A stretch of 64,000 nt of DNA, from positions 2,480,001 through 2,544,000 of the forward strand of contig JBBCBC010000035.1 in assembly GCA_037126765.1 (NCBI GenBank). Reading direction: 5' to 3'. This document shows, piece after piece, positions 11,541 to 21,372 of the stretch; the stretch's first letter is position 1, and the number at the start of each line of letters is the position of its first letter. This DNA is from Stenogyne calaminthoides. Its lineage: Eukaryota > Streptophyta > Magnoliopsida > Lamiales > Lamiaceae. The position numbers were made by a program, and so were the translations under genes. Below the pieces are notes generated by a model. That model did no database searches. It was not told the origin of the DNA and saw only the letters and a program-made list of their open reading frames with translations.

Positions 11541-11932
11541 CGACTTGCCCGCCTCTTCGACGTCGGCTTTCCGTCTATTCGGCAAAATTCACTAGTTTTA
11601 TCTATCATAAGCCAATACAAGTCAAATATAATGTTATCTTTCTTTTCAAAGCCGAAGATATCAAAACCCGATCTTGGGGGCAAAACCCCAAAAATCTCCG
11701 CGGTTATTTTATACCACAAAAACAGAAAAAGATCTTGTTAATAATCTCGAATTTCAAGTCTCCCTTTCAACACTGATAAAAATCAGTTTTACCAAAAAAT
11801 ATCAGAAACATTTTCTGACCTCCTAATAACATCTTTAAACAAATTTCAAGAGTCTCTAAACCTAAATCTCTCTCTCCCAAAGAATTTCCTCAAATGGTCA
11901 AACAAACCATGGCACTTCCGCCTCATACGGCG

Positions 11933-12212
11933 ATGACTTTGTCCGCCTATACGGCGTCGACTTGCCCACCTCCTCGGCGCTGGCATTCTGCCTCCTATGG
12001 CGATGACTTTGTCCGCCTATACGGCGTCGACCTGCCCGCCTCCTCAGCGCTGGCATTCCGCCTCCTATGGCAATGACTTTATCCGCCTATACGACGTCGA
12101 CCTGCCCTCCTCCTCAGCACTGGCACTCCGCCTCCTACGACAATGACTTTATCCGCCTTCATTGGCATCGACCTGCCTGCCTCTTCGGCGTCGGCTTTCC
12201 GTCTATTCGGCA
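11933..12212 (+). repeat. 70-bp tandem array, copy 2
   Basis: ATGACTTT recurs at 11933, 12003, 12073 and 12143, again four units of exactly 70 bp, collinear with the array at 10191. Confidence 0.9.
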
Positions 12213-12589
12213 AAATTCACTGGTTTTATCTATCATAAGCCAATACAAGTCAAATAAAATATTATCTTTCTTTTCAAAATTCCTATGTGTTTAAACCGAA
12301 GGAGGTCTCATGCGACATCCAACTCCCGAGGTACGACTTTCGACATACTGGCGCCGAGATCGCCACCCTAGCGGTGCGGTCCTCCCTTGACTTTATAAGA
12401 TGACTAAGCAAAGTTCATAAATAAGCCGCATCCAAATAAGACGGTAAGAACATATGAAATTCTAAAGTCGCATAAGAAAATCAAGTCGGCGCAATGAAGG
12501 AAGGAAAAATAAATGATTTTCATTAATGACAGAAGGCCCAAAGGCTAATTACATAAAGTCGCAAACTGCTCAGCCAGAAATGGTCGTCG

Positions 12590-12975
12590 ACGAGGACAAA
12601 CAAGACTCGCACAAAGAGATTCAACTTAAAGTGCGAGCACAGAAAAGACTCGCACAAAGAGATTCAACTCAAAGTGAAAGCACAGAAAATACTCGCACAA
12701 AGAGATTCAACTCAAAGTGCGAGCACAGAAAATACTCGAACAAAGAGATTCAACTCAAAGTACAAACACATAAAAGACTCACACAGAGAGATTCAACTCA
12801 AAGTCGAGCACATATAAGACTCGCACAGAGAGGTTCAACTCAAAGTGCGAGCACAGAAAAGACTCGCACAGAGAGATTCAACTCAAAGTGCGAACACAGA
12901 TAAGACTCGCACAGAGAGGTTCAACTCAAAGTGCTAGCATAGACGAGGCTCGCACAGAGAGATTCACCTCAAAGT
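12590..12975 (+). repeat. 43-bp tandem array, copy 2
   Basis: The same unit as at 10850-11165, but about nine copies. The array is longer by 86 bases, i.e. exactly two units. Confidence 0.9.
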
Positions 12976-13302
12976 ACGAGCACCGACTAAGACTCTCGAC
13001 GAGCCCAGCCTCTCGACGAGCTCAATCTCGATAGATAACCATCTCAGATGAATAACTCCCCGACTAGGGGCACGAGGGAGAACCGAGCCCGCTAAAACAC
13101 GACCAAGTCTAAAGTTGAAGATCCAAACTTAATACCAGAAGTATTATCATCAAAGTATGAACAATCAAAACCTCATGAAGGAATTCAAAGCATGCACGGG
13201 GGCAGAGAATGCAACCTCAAGGGCAAAAATCAGATAACTCTTATGTGAACAAAGATCAAGACCGACCTCTGAACAAAGTCGAAGTCCGCTCTTGGGGGCA
13301 AT

Positions 13303-13893
13303 TGTTGTAGCCATAATAATCGACCAGCAGCCACGTGGCAAATGACGATGATGTGGCAAATGGTGATGACGTGACGATTAGAACCGAGTTCAGATGCAGA
13401 GTACGAGATGCCGAGATCGGCCTTCAAAGGGCAACTTGGTGACGAGCAAAGAAGATCAAGCTCGCCTTAAAGAGCAACCCCCCTCGAGGACGATCCATAT
13501 GTGAGGTCGGAAAAAGAAGAATAGAGACCGCCCGAGCCCATGTTCTACTTTCATGTTTTACTTCCGACTTTACTTTCATGTTTTTTAGACTAGACTGGCT
13601 CCACGAGCCCATGTTTAAAGGCCCATTTTATGGCCCGTTAGGGAAGTCTTGTATACTTTGTAATCTCTATAAATAGGGGAGAACTCCCATTGAAAAAGGA
13701 GAGACGAAATACACACGAAAAACACACAAAAGTGATAGTAAAATAACCCTGGCTTGGTATGCCCCCAGACGTAGTCCTTCCGGACGAACTGGGTCAACAA
13801 ATTCTTGCATTCTTTACGTTTTTCATTCATTGTTCATTCATGATTCATATATTATTTGTTTGTAGCCCTAGATGTAAAATCTAGATTACAACA
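13303..13893 (+). mobile_element. 3' LTR of the Tat-like Gypsy element
   Basis: 591 bp, beginning TGTTGTAGCC after a polypurine tract and ending GATTACAACA, so the termini form TGTTGTA/TACAACA. It contains a TATA box at 13668 and the U5 words CCCCCAGACGTAGTCC and GGACGAACTGGGTCAAC known from plant Gypsy LTRs. Immediately to its right (13894 on) is minus-strand Gypsy pol, so this element is inserted there. The first bases after it, TCAAT, would be the target duplication. Confidence 0.8.
13668..13675 (+). promoter_or_regulatory. TATA box of Gypsy LTR
   Basis: TATAAATA in the context AATCTCTATAAATAGGGGAG, upstream of the R/U5 words of the LTR. Confidence 0.7.
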
Positions 13894-13969
13894 TCAATCA
13901 ACTTGTTATCGAGCAATTTCCTTACCTATTCGGCTAAAGCAACATATTTGTCGGGGCCGAATTTTCTTC

Positions 13970-14091
13970 TTTTTTGAGAGACTGGCTTTTTTGAAGGATC
14001 GATGTTCAGTTTGTGACAGGCGACCGGGGTCGATGCCTATCATGTCTTCGTACGACCAAGCAAAGACGTCCAAATTTTATTTGAGGAAATC
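13970..14091 (-). pseudogene. Start of Gypsy reverse transcriptase
   Basis: The minus strand reads DVFAWSYEDMIGIDP, the conserved entry to the Gypsy RT domain, then runs toward the truncation. Only about 40 residues remain, and the next stretch already contains stops. Confidence 0.75.
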
Positions 14092-14226
14092 TAACACTTG
14101 AAGTCGCATTTTCCCTGGGATTTGTGTTCCGATAGTCACGTATAGATCTGGTCGCATAGGGTCGACTGGTATTATTTCAAGTTCTTCTATGGGAGTTGCT
14201 CGTTGATCACTTCTTTCGATGGGCTC

Positions 14227-14990
14227 TCATCGAGCGAGGTCTTCTTCCATAGGGTTTAAACCTAGACGAGGTTCCAAATCAGGTAGGTTTCGCGAGGAAC
14301 CTCCAGTATTGATTTGAACTTTTCGAGCGAGGTCTTCTTCCACTTGATCGACTTCCATAGGTGTTGCTTCTAGATCTAATACATTGTCTATTTCCATCTC
14401 TCTATTTTTTTTATTTTTCTGGGGTGAGGTTTGACTCGTACAATCTTGCCTCACCTCGAATTTTCTACCAAAATAGAATGCGGAATTTAAATTGACACAT
14501 GTGTAAGTCAAACATTTCCTTGCAATAGTCTGGTCACCCTTAATGGTGCCGATATTCCCGTCAGATTTGGGGAACTTAATACAATAAAAGTAAGCAGAGG
14601 ACGCAACCCCAAATTCATGCTCAAAAGGCCTGCCGAAGAAGGCATTGAAGTTTGATGAAATATCGATGATTACGAAGTCGAGCTGCTTGGTTGTCTTGAC
14701 CTCCTTGTCCAATGATGATGTGATTTCAACTGCTAGGCGGATCATTCCATAGGCTTCAACGTGTTGATTTCCAAATCCTTAGATCCCGACCTCGCATGGT
14801 TCGACATAGCTGTGAAAATCCCCGAGCTGGTCTAGTATTTTCTTGAAAAGGATGTTGTAGAAGGCTCCATTATCGATCATGATTCGGTGAACCAATGCTT
14901 CCATTATCTTTGTTGATATCACGAGTGGGTCTTAGTTTTGGAAAATCACTCCATCCATATCCTCCTCGGTAAAAGTGAGGAGCTTTGAAT
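14227..14990 (-). pseudogene. Gypsy retroviral-type aspartic protease
   Basis: Minus-strand translation gives DPLVIS, then an active-site-like IDNGAFYNILF (about 14840-14875) where the family has D-T/S-G, then FVIIDISSNFNAFFGRP, KFPKSDGNIGTIKGDQ and ARKCLTY, the usual end of this domain. The catalytic triad therefore reads DNG rather than D(S/T)G, and stops interrupt the frame near 14780 and 14930, so it is inactive. Downstream is an acidic tail (EATPMEVDQVEEDLARK) in which MEVDQVEEDLAR- and MEEDLAR-type words recur. Confidence 0.8.
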
Positions 14991-15044
14991 TAGGGGCAAT
15001 GGTGTTGACTGGGAGGTAACTTAACACGGTGTTGTTGAGCGCGC

Positions 15045-16914
15045 TCATCTCCGCTTTCTATCGTCACTCGAGAGGGAGATCGCTGAGAGGAATCCACCGA
15101 GAGTGCCTCCAGATGGGCAGATCATGTGAATTACTCGGTTCTTAGCGCCTCTCGGATCTGTGGACCTCCCCGCCCTGGTCAGGTTGGTTTGCAGGGGGCC
15201 GAGCATTTTGGTGGTTAGGCTATTCGTTCCTTGGCTTAACAAATCCGGCAAACTTTCCTTCCTCGTATAACTTCCATAACTATTTCTGCAGGTCGCGGCA
15301 TTGCTCGGTGGTGTGCCCAATGGTGTTATGATAATTGCAGAATCTTTTAGGGTTAAGCTTGGTGGTATCTTGAATCAGCTGCCTGGCCGGGGGAATCTGT
15401 TGTCTTCCCTTGATCGCCTGAAAGATTTGAGCTGGGTTCGTGGTAAACATCCCAAGGAGCTTTACCTTGAAAGCATTATCGAAAGGCTTGAATGACCCCG
15501 GAGCTCGGTAGTTCGTGCTGGGTTTTTCGAACCTCGGATCTGGTTTCTTGACTTCGCTTTTGACCTCGCTAGGCCCCTGCTCACCCAGCCTTTGGGCGAG
15601 TATCTTGGCATTGTTAATCTTAATGCCCGCCCGATATCTAAAACCAACGTAGCTCCATGGGTATTCCTTGTTCATCATCTTCCACAACTTACTCCCCTTT
15701 TTCAAACGGTGGACTACCCATAGGACCTTGGCTTCTTCTCCAAGGGGTTCAACCTCCTTGATGAGTTTATCCAGGTAATCAATGTGTACGCCCGTCTGAT
15801 TCATTGTCAAGTTGGTAGATATCCGCCAAACATTGCTCAGTCCCTTTGTGGGGAGTCAGCAAGGCGAAGTAAGTGAGAAACAGTTGGGCCATTTGGTGGA
15901 AAGATTCCACCAAGGTTGGTGGGAGAGTGTTGAACCAGCGGTATGCCTGATCCCCGAGAGTGAGCAGGAAAAGACGGCATTGGGTGGCATCAGTTGCCCC
16001 CATCGAGTTCATGTACAATGTGTATATGCTTACATGGTTGATCGGATCAGAATCACCATTGTACTGTGTGATGGAGTTGGCATTGATTTTTACTTGCACT
16101 GGGCAAGCATGACTGTGGGAGGGAGTAGTGAAATGGGAATCTTAGTGGAAGGGGTCCCCCCCTTGTTCGCCAATTGATCCTGAAGTTCCTTGATGTTCTG
16201 CAGAATAGTTACCATTTGCGGGGAGTTTACTTGCCCGGCATCTTTGTCGCGATGCTGGCGAGGTGGGGTGTTTCTCCCTTGGCGATAAGGTGAGGGAGTT
16301 CGATCCAGGCAGTGAGGAGATGGTGTTCTTTCCTGTCTGCGAGGTGACGGACTTCACCCAAGTCGATCTTTCGCCGATACCCTCTGCCTAGGCCTACCTT
16401 GGGCCACTGATCCCATATGAGACCTTTCGGGCTCGATGTTACCACGGTTCATCTGCTCGCGTTCGTTACGATGTGGTCAGCGACCTTGATTTGGATGGCC
16501 GCAACTGAAGCTTCATGAGAAAAGGCATCGGTGGATCAGATTTAGCCCCTCGTTCGGATTGCGATGATATTCCTGGGAATGTTGAGACTGGTGGGAGTTA
16601 GCCTCCTGACTTTTCTTACGGTGGGGCCCCTCTTCAATTTTGCCCTTTCCTTTGTTCTGAGCTTTCCTGTCTAGGCTCTGGCATAGGTCGCCCTGGGCTC
16701 TTTCTAGCTCGGCCTTCTTTCGGCATAGTACCTCCATGGCCTCGTTGATTTCACTCGGAGTTCGGATCTGCTCGAGTTTTTGGGGGATGCCAAGTGCGGG
16801 TCCTCCGGCCTTATGATTGCTAACGGCTGGGCCGCCAGCCCCTGCTCCGCCGAAATGATGAGTGCCCGATTTGGCTCCACCCTTCGAGATGAACATTGCT
16901 TGAGACATGTTCAA
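15045..16914 (-). pseudogene. Gypsy gag polyprotein, frameshifted
   Basis: Three overlapping minus-strand frames make up gag. The N-terminal piece (16914-16513) is Gly/Lys-rich with a coiled-coil stretch (EINEAMEVLCRKKAELERAQ). The core (16099-15779) has YNGDSDPINHVSIYTLYM, ATQCRLFLLTLGDQAYRWF and LPPTLVESFHQMAQLF, the standard retrotransposon gag helices. The C-terminal piece (15810-15280) ends in a CxxHxxxGHxTxxC-type motif (CNYHNTIGHTTEQC). At least two frameshifts and a poorly matched stretch at 16100-16500 break it. Confidence 0.85.
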
Positions 16915-17051
16915 GGTTTGAGGGTGATTTCGAAGGTATGAATGGATTTTTGATCGAAGATTCGTGAGGAATACTCCAATGAGAAAACACTAAAAAATTT
17001 AGCACTATATTTCTTAAAGAGTACCCTTCTTCTAGCGGCAATTCTTGTGTA

Positions 17052-17742
17052 CTAAAATATCGGATTAGAGAGTTTGATTGTGGCTTAAAACTTTAGTAAC
17101 ACAAACAAGTAATTAAGAGTTGAGTGTTGCATTTATTGCATGTGATTGAGATAGAATAAGTGTTCTTCAAGAATGTGAGAAGTAAATTTGCAAGAGGTTT
17201 GATTTGGTATGAATTCTCTAGTGGTTTGGGTCATAAATGAGCCCTATTTATAATGTGGGGGAGAGTGGAGCTCACTCTCCCGATTTACAAGTACAATAGG
17301 CCGAAAGTTAGCCTGCAAAATATTACATGTTAAAGGTTTGATTTGATCTGTCCTAGGAGGTCGCGGGAGGTCGACCGAGGTTTGACAACCTCGTAGACCT
17401 TGCTTACACGTCGATCAAGGTAATTCTTGGATTTGCAGAGAATTAGCCGTTTAAGTACTCTGAGCGGTCAATCACGACCATCCTTTGCTGATTTTTCTCT
17501 GACTTAGGCATGGTTTAGGAAAGATCTTCTGCTCTTAATCCTTGACACACGTCTTGTCATAGTTAATGCTTCGTCCTTTATGACCTCTCGAGGTTGCCGA
17601 GCTCATGGTGTTCAAGGTCGGCTGAAGGCACCTCGCTACGCAAGGTGCGAGGTACCAATATGCTTAGGAAATTCGCAAATTTTCTTATATCTTGTCGCCT
17701 TGTTGGTACTTGGGCTCAAGCCCACCTCGCGCAATATGCACA
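17052..17742 (-). mobile_element. 5' LTR of the minus-strand Gypsy element
   Basis: Placed between the gag leader and non-repetitive DNA. The left end is TGTGTACTAAAAT just right of a degenerate primer-site-like GCCGCTAGAAG (minus strand), the right end TATGCACA. On the minus strand a TATA box (ATTATAAATAGGG) lies near 17247-17257, and the U3 is rich in GAGG/CGAGG words. Both ends are inferred, as no second LTR copy is visible. Confidence 0.5.
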
Positions 17743-17990
17743 CAACAATCAAGAACAATGTTTTCTTCTCTCTGAACTGCTCTAATTCTGATTCCAAGAA
17801 TTTTCACTCTGCTTCTAGGCTCAAGATTAATGGGTTTGGGTTTATAGAAGGAAAGCTTGAGTCTTTTTGTTGGGTTTTGAGGAGAAAGAAAGATGGGATT
17901 ACTAAAAGAGGTTGAAAAAGTTGTCATACTAAAAATTGGTTTCTTGAAACTGAACAAATTCAAACACCCATTGTTCTGATAAGTGATCCT
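17743..17990 (-). pseudogene. Possible host gene first exon with transit-peptide-like start
   Basis: A minus-strand frame opens at an ATG at 17963, with a second at 17927, and encodes a Ser/Thr/Pro-rich, basic, acid-poor N-terminus (MTTFSTSFSNPIFLSPQNPT...) leading to IRAVQREENIVLDC. That composition resembles a chloroplast transit peptide with a cleavage region near IRAVQ. The coding sequence is interrupted at about 17745 by the Gypsy LTR. I do not recognise the mature protein, as too little is left. The 5' side is interrupted by a 17-base G run and then the solo LTR at 18352. Confidence 0.35.
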
Positions 17991-18033
17991 TTGCGAACCA
18001 GATTGTGAATGAGAGCAGAGGGCAGAAAATTGA

Positions 18034-18050
18034 GGGGGGGGGGGGGGGGG
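18034..18050 (+). repeat. Poly(G) tract of 17 bases
   Basis: An uninterrupted run of 17 G following TGA. Its length is likely to be imprecise in any assembly. Confidence 0.95.
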
Positions 18051-18346
18051 AAAGGAAGTGGTGGAGGAGAATCAAGAATGGAAGTTGGTTTTGTTTTGTT
18101 ATATCTTTGCTTCTTGTAATTTTTGGGAATCTCATCCCCGCAGCGTACATGTAATTTGGGAGGGGTAATTTGGACATGAAATTGTACTGTAGAAGCTTTA
18201 CTTTCCAAAGAACTGGAGGGGGTGTGGAAGGCTACAGTGGTTTCGCTAATTTTTCCGAGTCAATACTAATTTTTATGGGCTTAATATGGGCTACCAAGTA
18301 GTCGACTATATTAGTACAGACCACTATTTTGGCCATAGTAAGACCT
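18051..18346. other. Noncoding flank
   Basis: Plausibly the upstream region of the exon-like segment to its left; the minus strand is rich in A/C runs. No gene is supported. Confidence 0.4.
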
Positions 18347-18351
18347 ACCAA

Positions 18352-20198
18352 TGTTGGGATACTTTATGTCAAGATCTATCGGGATGACCTCATAAACACA
18401 AATTTAAATTACCGATTATTACTAGCATGAATTAACCTACTTGAATTCATATAATAATCAATCCAACAACAACATGCAAATAATATTTCACGTAAAAGAC
18501 CCTAACATGCGGAATTTCTAGAAGTTTACGTATACATACCCGCTGGAGAGACAATTGTTGAGACAGATAGGATTAAGTAACTGGCTACCAACCAAAAGTC
18601 CTTCTCAAGTATTCCCAAGTCCTCGTTCAATAACCCGGTGGAAGGTTCTCCAATGAACAATTTATAAAACAAAGGAAAAATAAATAATTGTTGCACCACC
18701 TTTGTGGATTTCTAATTTTTCCAACTCATGGAATTGTGTTGGGGATGAAAAATTCATCCCCTATTTATATTAGAGGGGGTGGACGAAAATTTGGCTCAAA
18801 TTAGGGTTAGGAAAGATTTTTTCTTGATCTCCAAGAAATCTTGAATATATCCCATATATTCTTCTTTCCATGTGTATTTTTTCACAAAAATCTCATACCC
18901 TTATTTAGGCCCAATTTTCGAAAATAATAGGGAGAAATTCAAGATTGGATCTTTCTTGAATTTTATGAGATATTCTTGTATTCTAAGAATACATATCTTT
19001 TTTCATAAAATCTTTTCAAGAAAATCAAGAAAATATTTCTTTCCTTCTATTCTCTAATAATTTCGAAAATTACCCATTAAAGAGAACAAGTGGGAAATTT
19101 TTTGAATTTATGGGATAATCTTGTATTGCAAGAATACTTATCTCCTTTCCATAAAATCTTTCAAGAAAATTCTTCTCCCTCTTTTCTTTAATTAATTTTG
19201 AAAAATAAGAAAAAAAAATTCAACAAATATTTAATTTATTTTAAGCACCTTTTATTAATGGATTTTAATTAGGCTACTTGAGGGGCCTTTAGAAGAATTA
19301 AGATGGACCTCCCAATGGGCTTCTGAATTCCAATATTGAGCCACAATATAATTCAGCCCATTAATATTAATTAATTCCACTATATAATTAATATTGCACT
19401 ATCCATCTCAACCCATATTACGGTAATATGGATCCCGGTTATTATTTCCCGTGTTTAAGATTATTTAGTCCATTAATTAATTAAGCCACGAAAAGCTTTA
19501 TATTAATTAATATCTTTATCCTTAAAGTAAGGACAACTCAACATTATTAACCAAACCGGAAAATTAATTCCATTTGCAAGATATGGTATGATAAAGGTTT
19601 TGAGCCCACCAAGGGGACAAATCATGCAAGACATTGCAAAAACACGATTGTCTGTATTAATTTAGCAACTGTCATGTAATTAATATTATTGCCCAAGATA
19701 TAGGGCATCGAAGTCGCAATGATTCTCTTCACATTTATAAGTCAAAGCAATAATTACTAATCGCACACAGTCCTTATTAAGTGACAGAGATTAAGAAATC
19801 AACAACCACTGAGGTCTAACTCTTCATCTCTTAAATCAGTGCGAATGAGTTTATCCTCTCTGTAGGTCCGCTTCAGCGCATCAAATGCACTAGTGTAATC
19901 TCTTGGTCAAGACAAGTCAATCTGAGCCTTACACATCAACTTCTACCAATAGATTGTTCAGATCTATCTAAGTTGTGAAACACACACTTGTTTACAAGGG
20001 ACTGTTAACGTGATCTTCTGTGATCTGGTATCACCACGTTAACTACAGTGTAACACGTGCTATGAACGGTTTGCAATAAATATATATAACATTCAATCAT
20101 ATTTAAAGCAACAGTGGTAAATAATTTATTTCAGTAAATAAGTGTTTAATATATAGGTTATACAAAGTAAAAGCATACTTTTACGTATAACCCCAACA
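18352..20198 (-). mobile_element. Solo LTR, family E-like Copia (1847 bp)
   Basis: Begins TGTTGGGATACTTTATG and ends CGTATAACCCCAACA. It is flanked by ACCAA (18347-18351) and ACTAA (20199-20203), a target duplication with one mismatch. It is collinear with the LTR at 45611-47440, its closest relative by eye. A minus-strand TATA box is at CCCCTATTTATA (about 18758). No primer site or polypurine tract adjoins it, so it is a solo LTR left by LTR-LTR recombination. Confidence 0.92.
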
Positions 20199-20203
20199 AC
20201 TAA

Positions 20204-20430
20204 ATGGAGTCTTATTATAAACATGCCACATTACCATGCTAAATATAAATCAACATTTGACACATAAGCATAATCAACCACAAAAAGACGTATGAACTCT
20301 CAATTAGTAATATATGGAATATCATAATATATATAGGATAATTACACTACCAGTTATGATGAGTGTATATGCACAAATGAATATCTATGTGTTGATTGCT
20401 AGTAAAATCAGATTAATTATGTGGAATATG
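20204..20430. other. AT-rich noncoding flank
   Basis: Continuation of the DNA interrupted by the solo LTR. I see nothing coding or repetitive in it. Confidence 0.5.
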
Positions 20431-21356
20431 GTTTTTTTGGTAACTAGCTAATCAAACAATGAAAGTTCAAATGATTGAACACTGAAGAATTTAATGATTG
20501 AAAGCAGTAAATAAAGTGCACGAGACTATGGCAAAATGTTTGCCTTTTGTATTGATTTTTCGGATCTTTTTTGGGTCTTAAGTGCCCATATTTATACTAC
20601 ATGGGAGAGTGCATTTCACTTTCTGTTTTTTTTGTCAGGACATCAAATGGTCAAACTTCCATTTAATGTCTGGTCCTTCATTTCACATTAATTTCCGATA
20701 TCTCCTGAGAGCTCTTGAGAGCTCGCGTTAGTTAGCGTCGTGACATCTGACAAGTCCTTCAATCCTTTGCCATAGTTTTGTCATCTTTTCCCAAACTGCA
20801 TAACCAATGTTGTCGTCTTGTAGCTCAAGCCCATGACTTAGCCGCATTTGGAGGGTTTTCCTGACTTAATACCGCACTGCAACATTAACTCCCTTATGTA
20901 CAAGTGAGCTCCTAGCGGACATTGTACCTGTTGTACCTTCCGGACGAGCTTGGATAAGAGACCTCCTGCAGAGAGCTTACTGAGAGAGCTCATTGAACGA
21001 GCTCATATTGAGCTAGCTGGTGAGCTCTATGAGCAAACTTAACGAGATCTCTATGAGGAGCTCGTAATGAGCTATTTGGTGAGCCCTATGAGCGAGCTTA
21101 ACGAGAGCTCTATGAGGAGCTCATAATGAGCTAGTCTGGGCTCATTGAGCGAGCTCATAACGAGCTCTTGACCATTGTTGTTTTCATAAAACTGTCTAAG
21201 AGCTCTATAAACGAGCTACTTGGGGGTGGCGACCTCGGCCCTTTCTTGGTGAACTAGAATTCATCTCAAGTGGGCGAGCTCGGCCTAGTTATCTGATTGG
21301 TCTCCTTCATATAGACGGATGAGATATTAATGGGTTTGGGCCAAATTAATATAACA
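20431..21356 (-). mobile_element. Gypsy-type 3' LTR, minus orientation
   Basis: The right end ATATAACA at 21356 is followed by a minus-strand polypurine tract (CCAAGGGGCGAT), which marks a 3' LTR of a minus-strand element. A minus-strand TATA box (GTATAAATATGGG) is near 20595, in the same setting as the LTR at 17052-17742 (both read TTTGGGTC..., then TATTTATA, then GGGAGAGTG on the plus strand). The left end is approximate. Confidence 0.5.
21010..21150 (+). repeat. 59-bp tandem repeat rich in GAGCTC
   Basis: GAGCTA starts at 21010, with its related copies GAGCTATTTGG at 21069 and GAGCTAGTCTGG at 21128, exactly 59 bp apart; about 2.3 units. Units share TGAGC(T/C)CTATGAGC and AACGAGA.CTCTATGAGGAGC. 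Confidence 0.85.
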
Positions 21357-21372
21357 ATCGCCCCTTGGTTCG
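21357..21372 (-). other. Polypurine tract of minus-strand Gypsy element
   Basis: The minus strand reads AACCAAGGGGCGAT immediately before the LTR start TGTTATATT. Confidence 0.55.

Larger units (their letters stand above)
9061..13302 (+). mobile_element. 3' noncoding region of a Tat-like Gypsy element
   Basis: Noncoding DNA ends in a polypurine tract (CTTGGGGGCAAT, 13291-13302) directly before an LTR at 13303. A long 3' untranslated region loaded with tandem arrays is a known trait of the Tat/Ogre lineage. It contains a segmental duplication: the segment from 9911 recurs from 11657 (offset 1746, then 1742 after a 4-base indel). The second copy has exactly two more 43-bp units (offset 1828 afterwards). 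The first copy also includes the polypurine tract and the first ~60 bases of the LTR. No gag or pol of this element is in the window. Confidence 0.75.
13894..17742 (-). mobile_element. Minus-strand Gypsy element, truncated in RT
   Basis: On the minus strand the order is LTR (17742-17052), leader, gag (16914-15045), protease (about 14990-14227), then the first residues of reverse transcriptase, cut at 13894 by the plus-strand Gypsy LTR. Gag-protease-RT order and motif style fit the Tat/Ogre-like branch of Gypsy. The rest of pol and the 3' LTR are not found beyond the other element. Confidence 0.8.

Noticed and set aside
14860..17041. Plus-strand frames such as 15812-16177
   Set aside because: They lie antisense to recognisable Gypsy gag and protease motifs.
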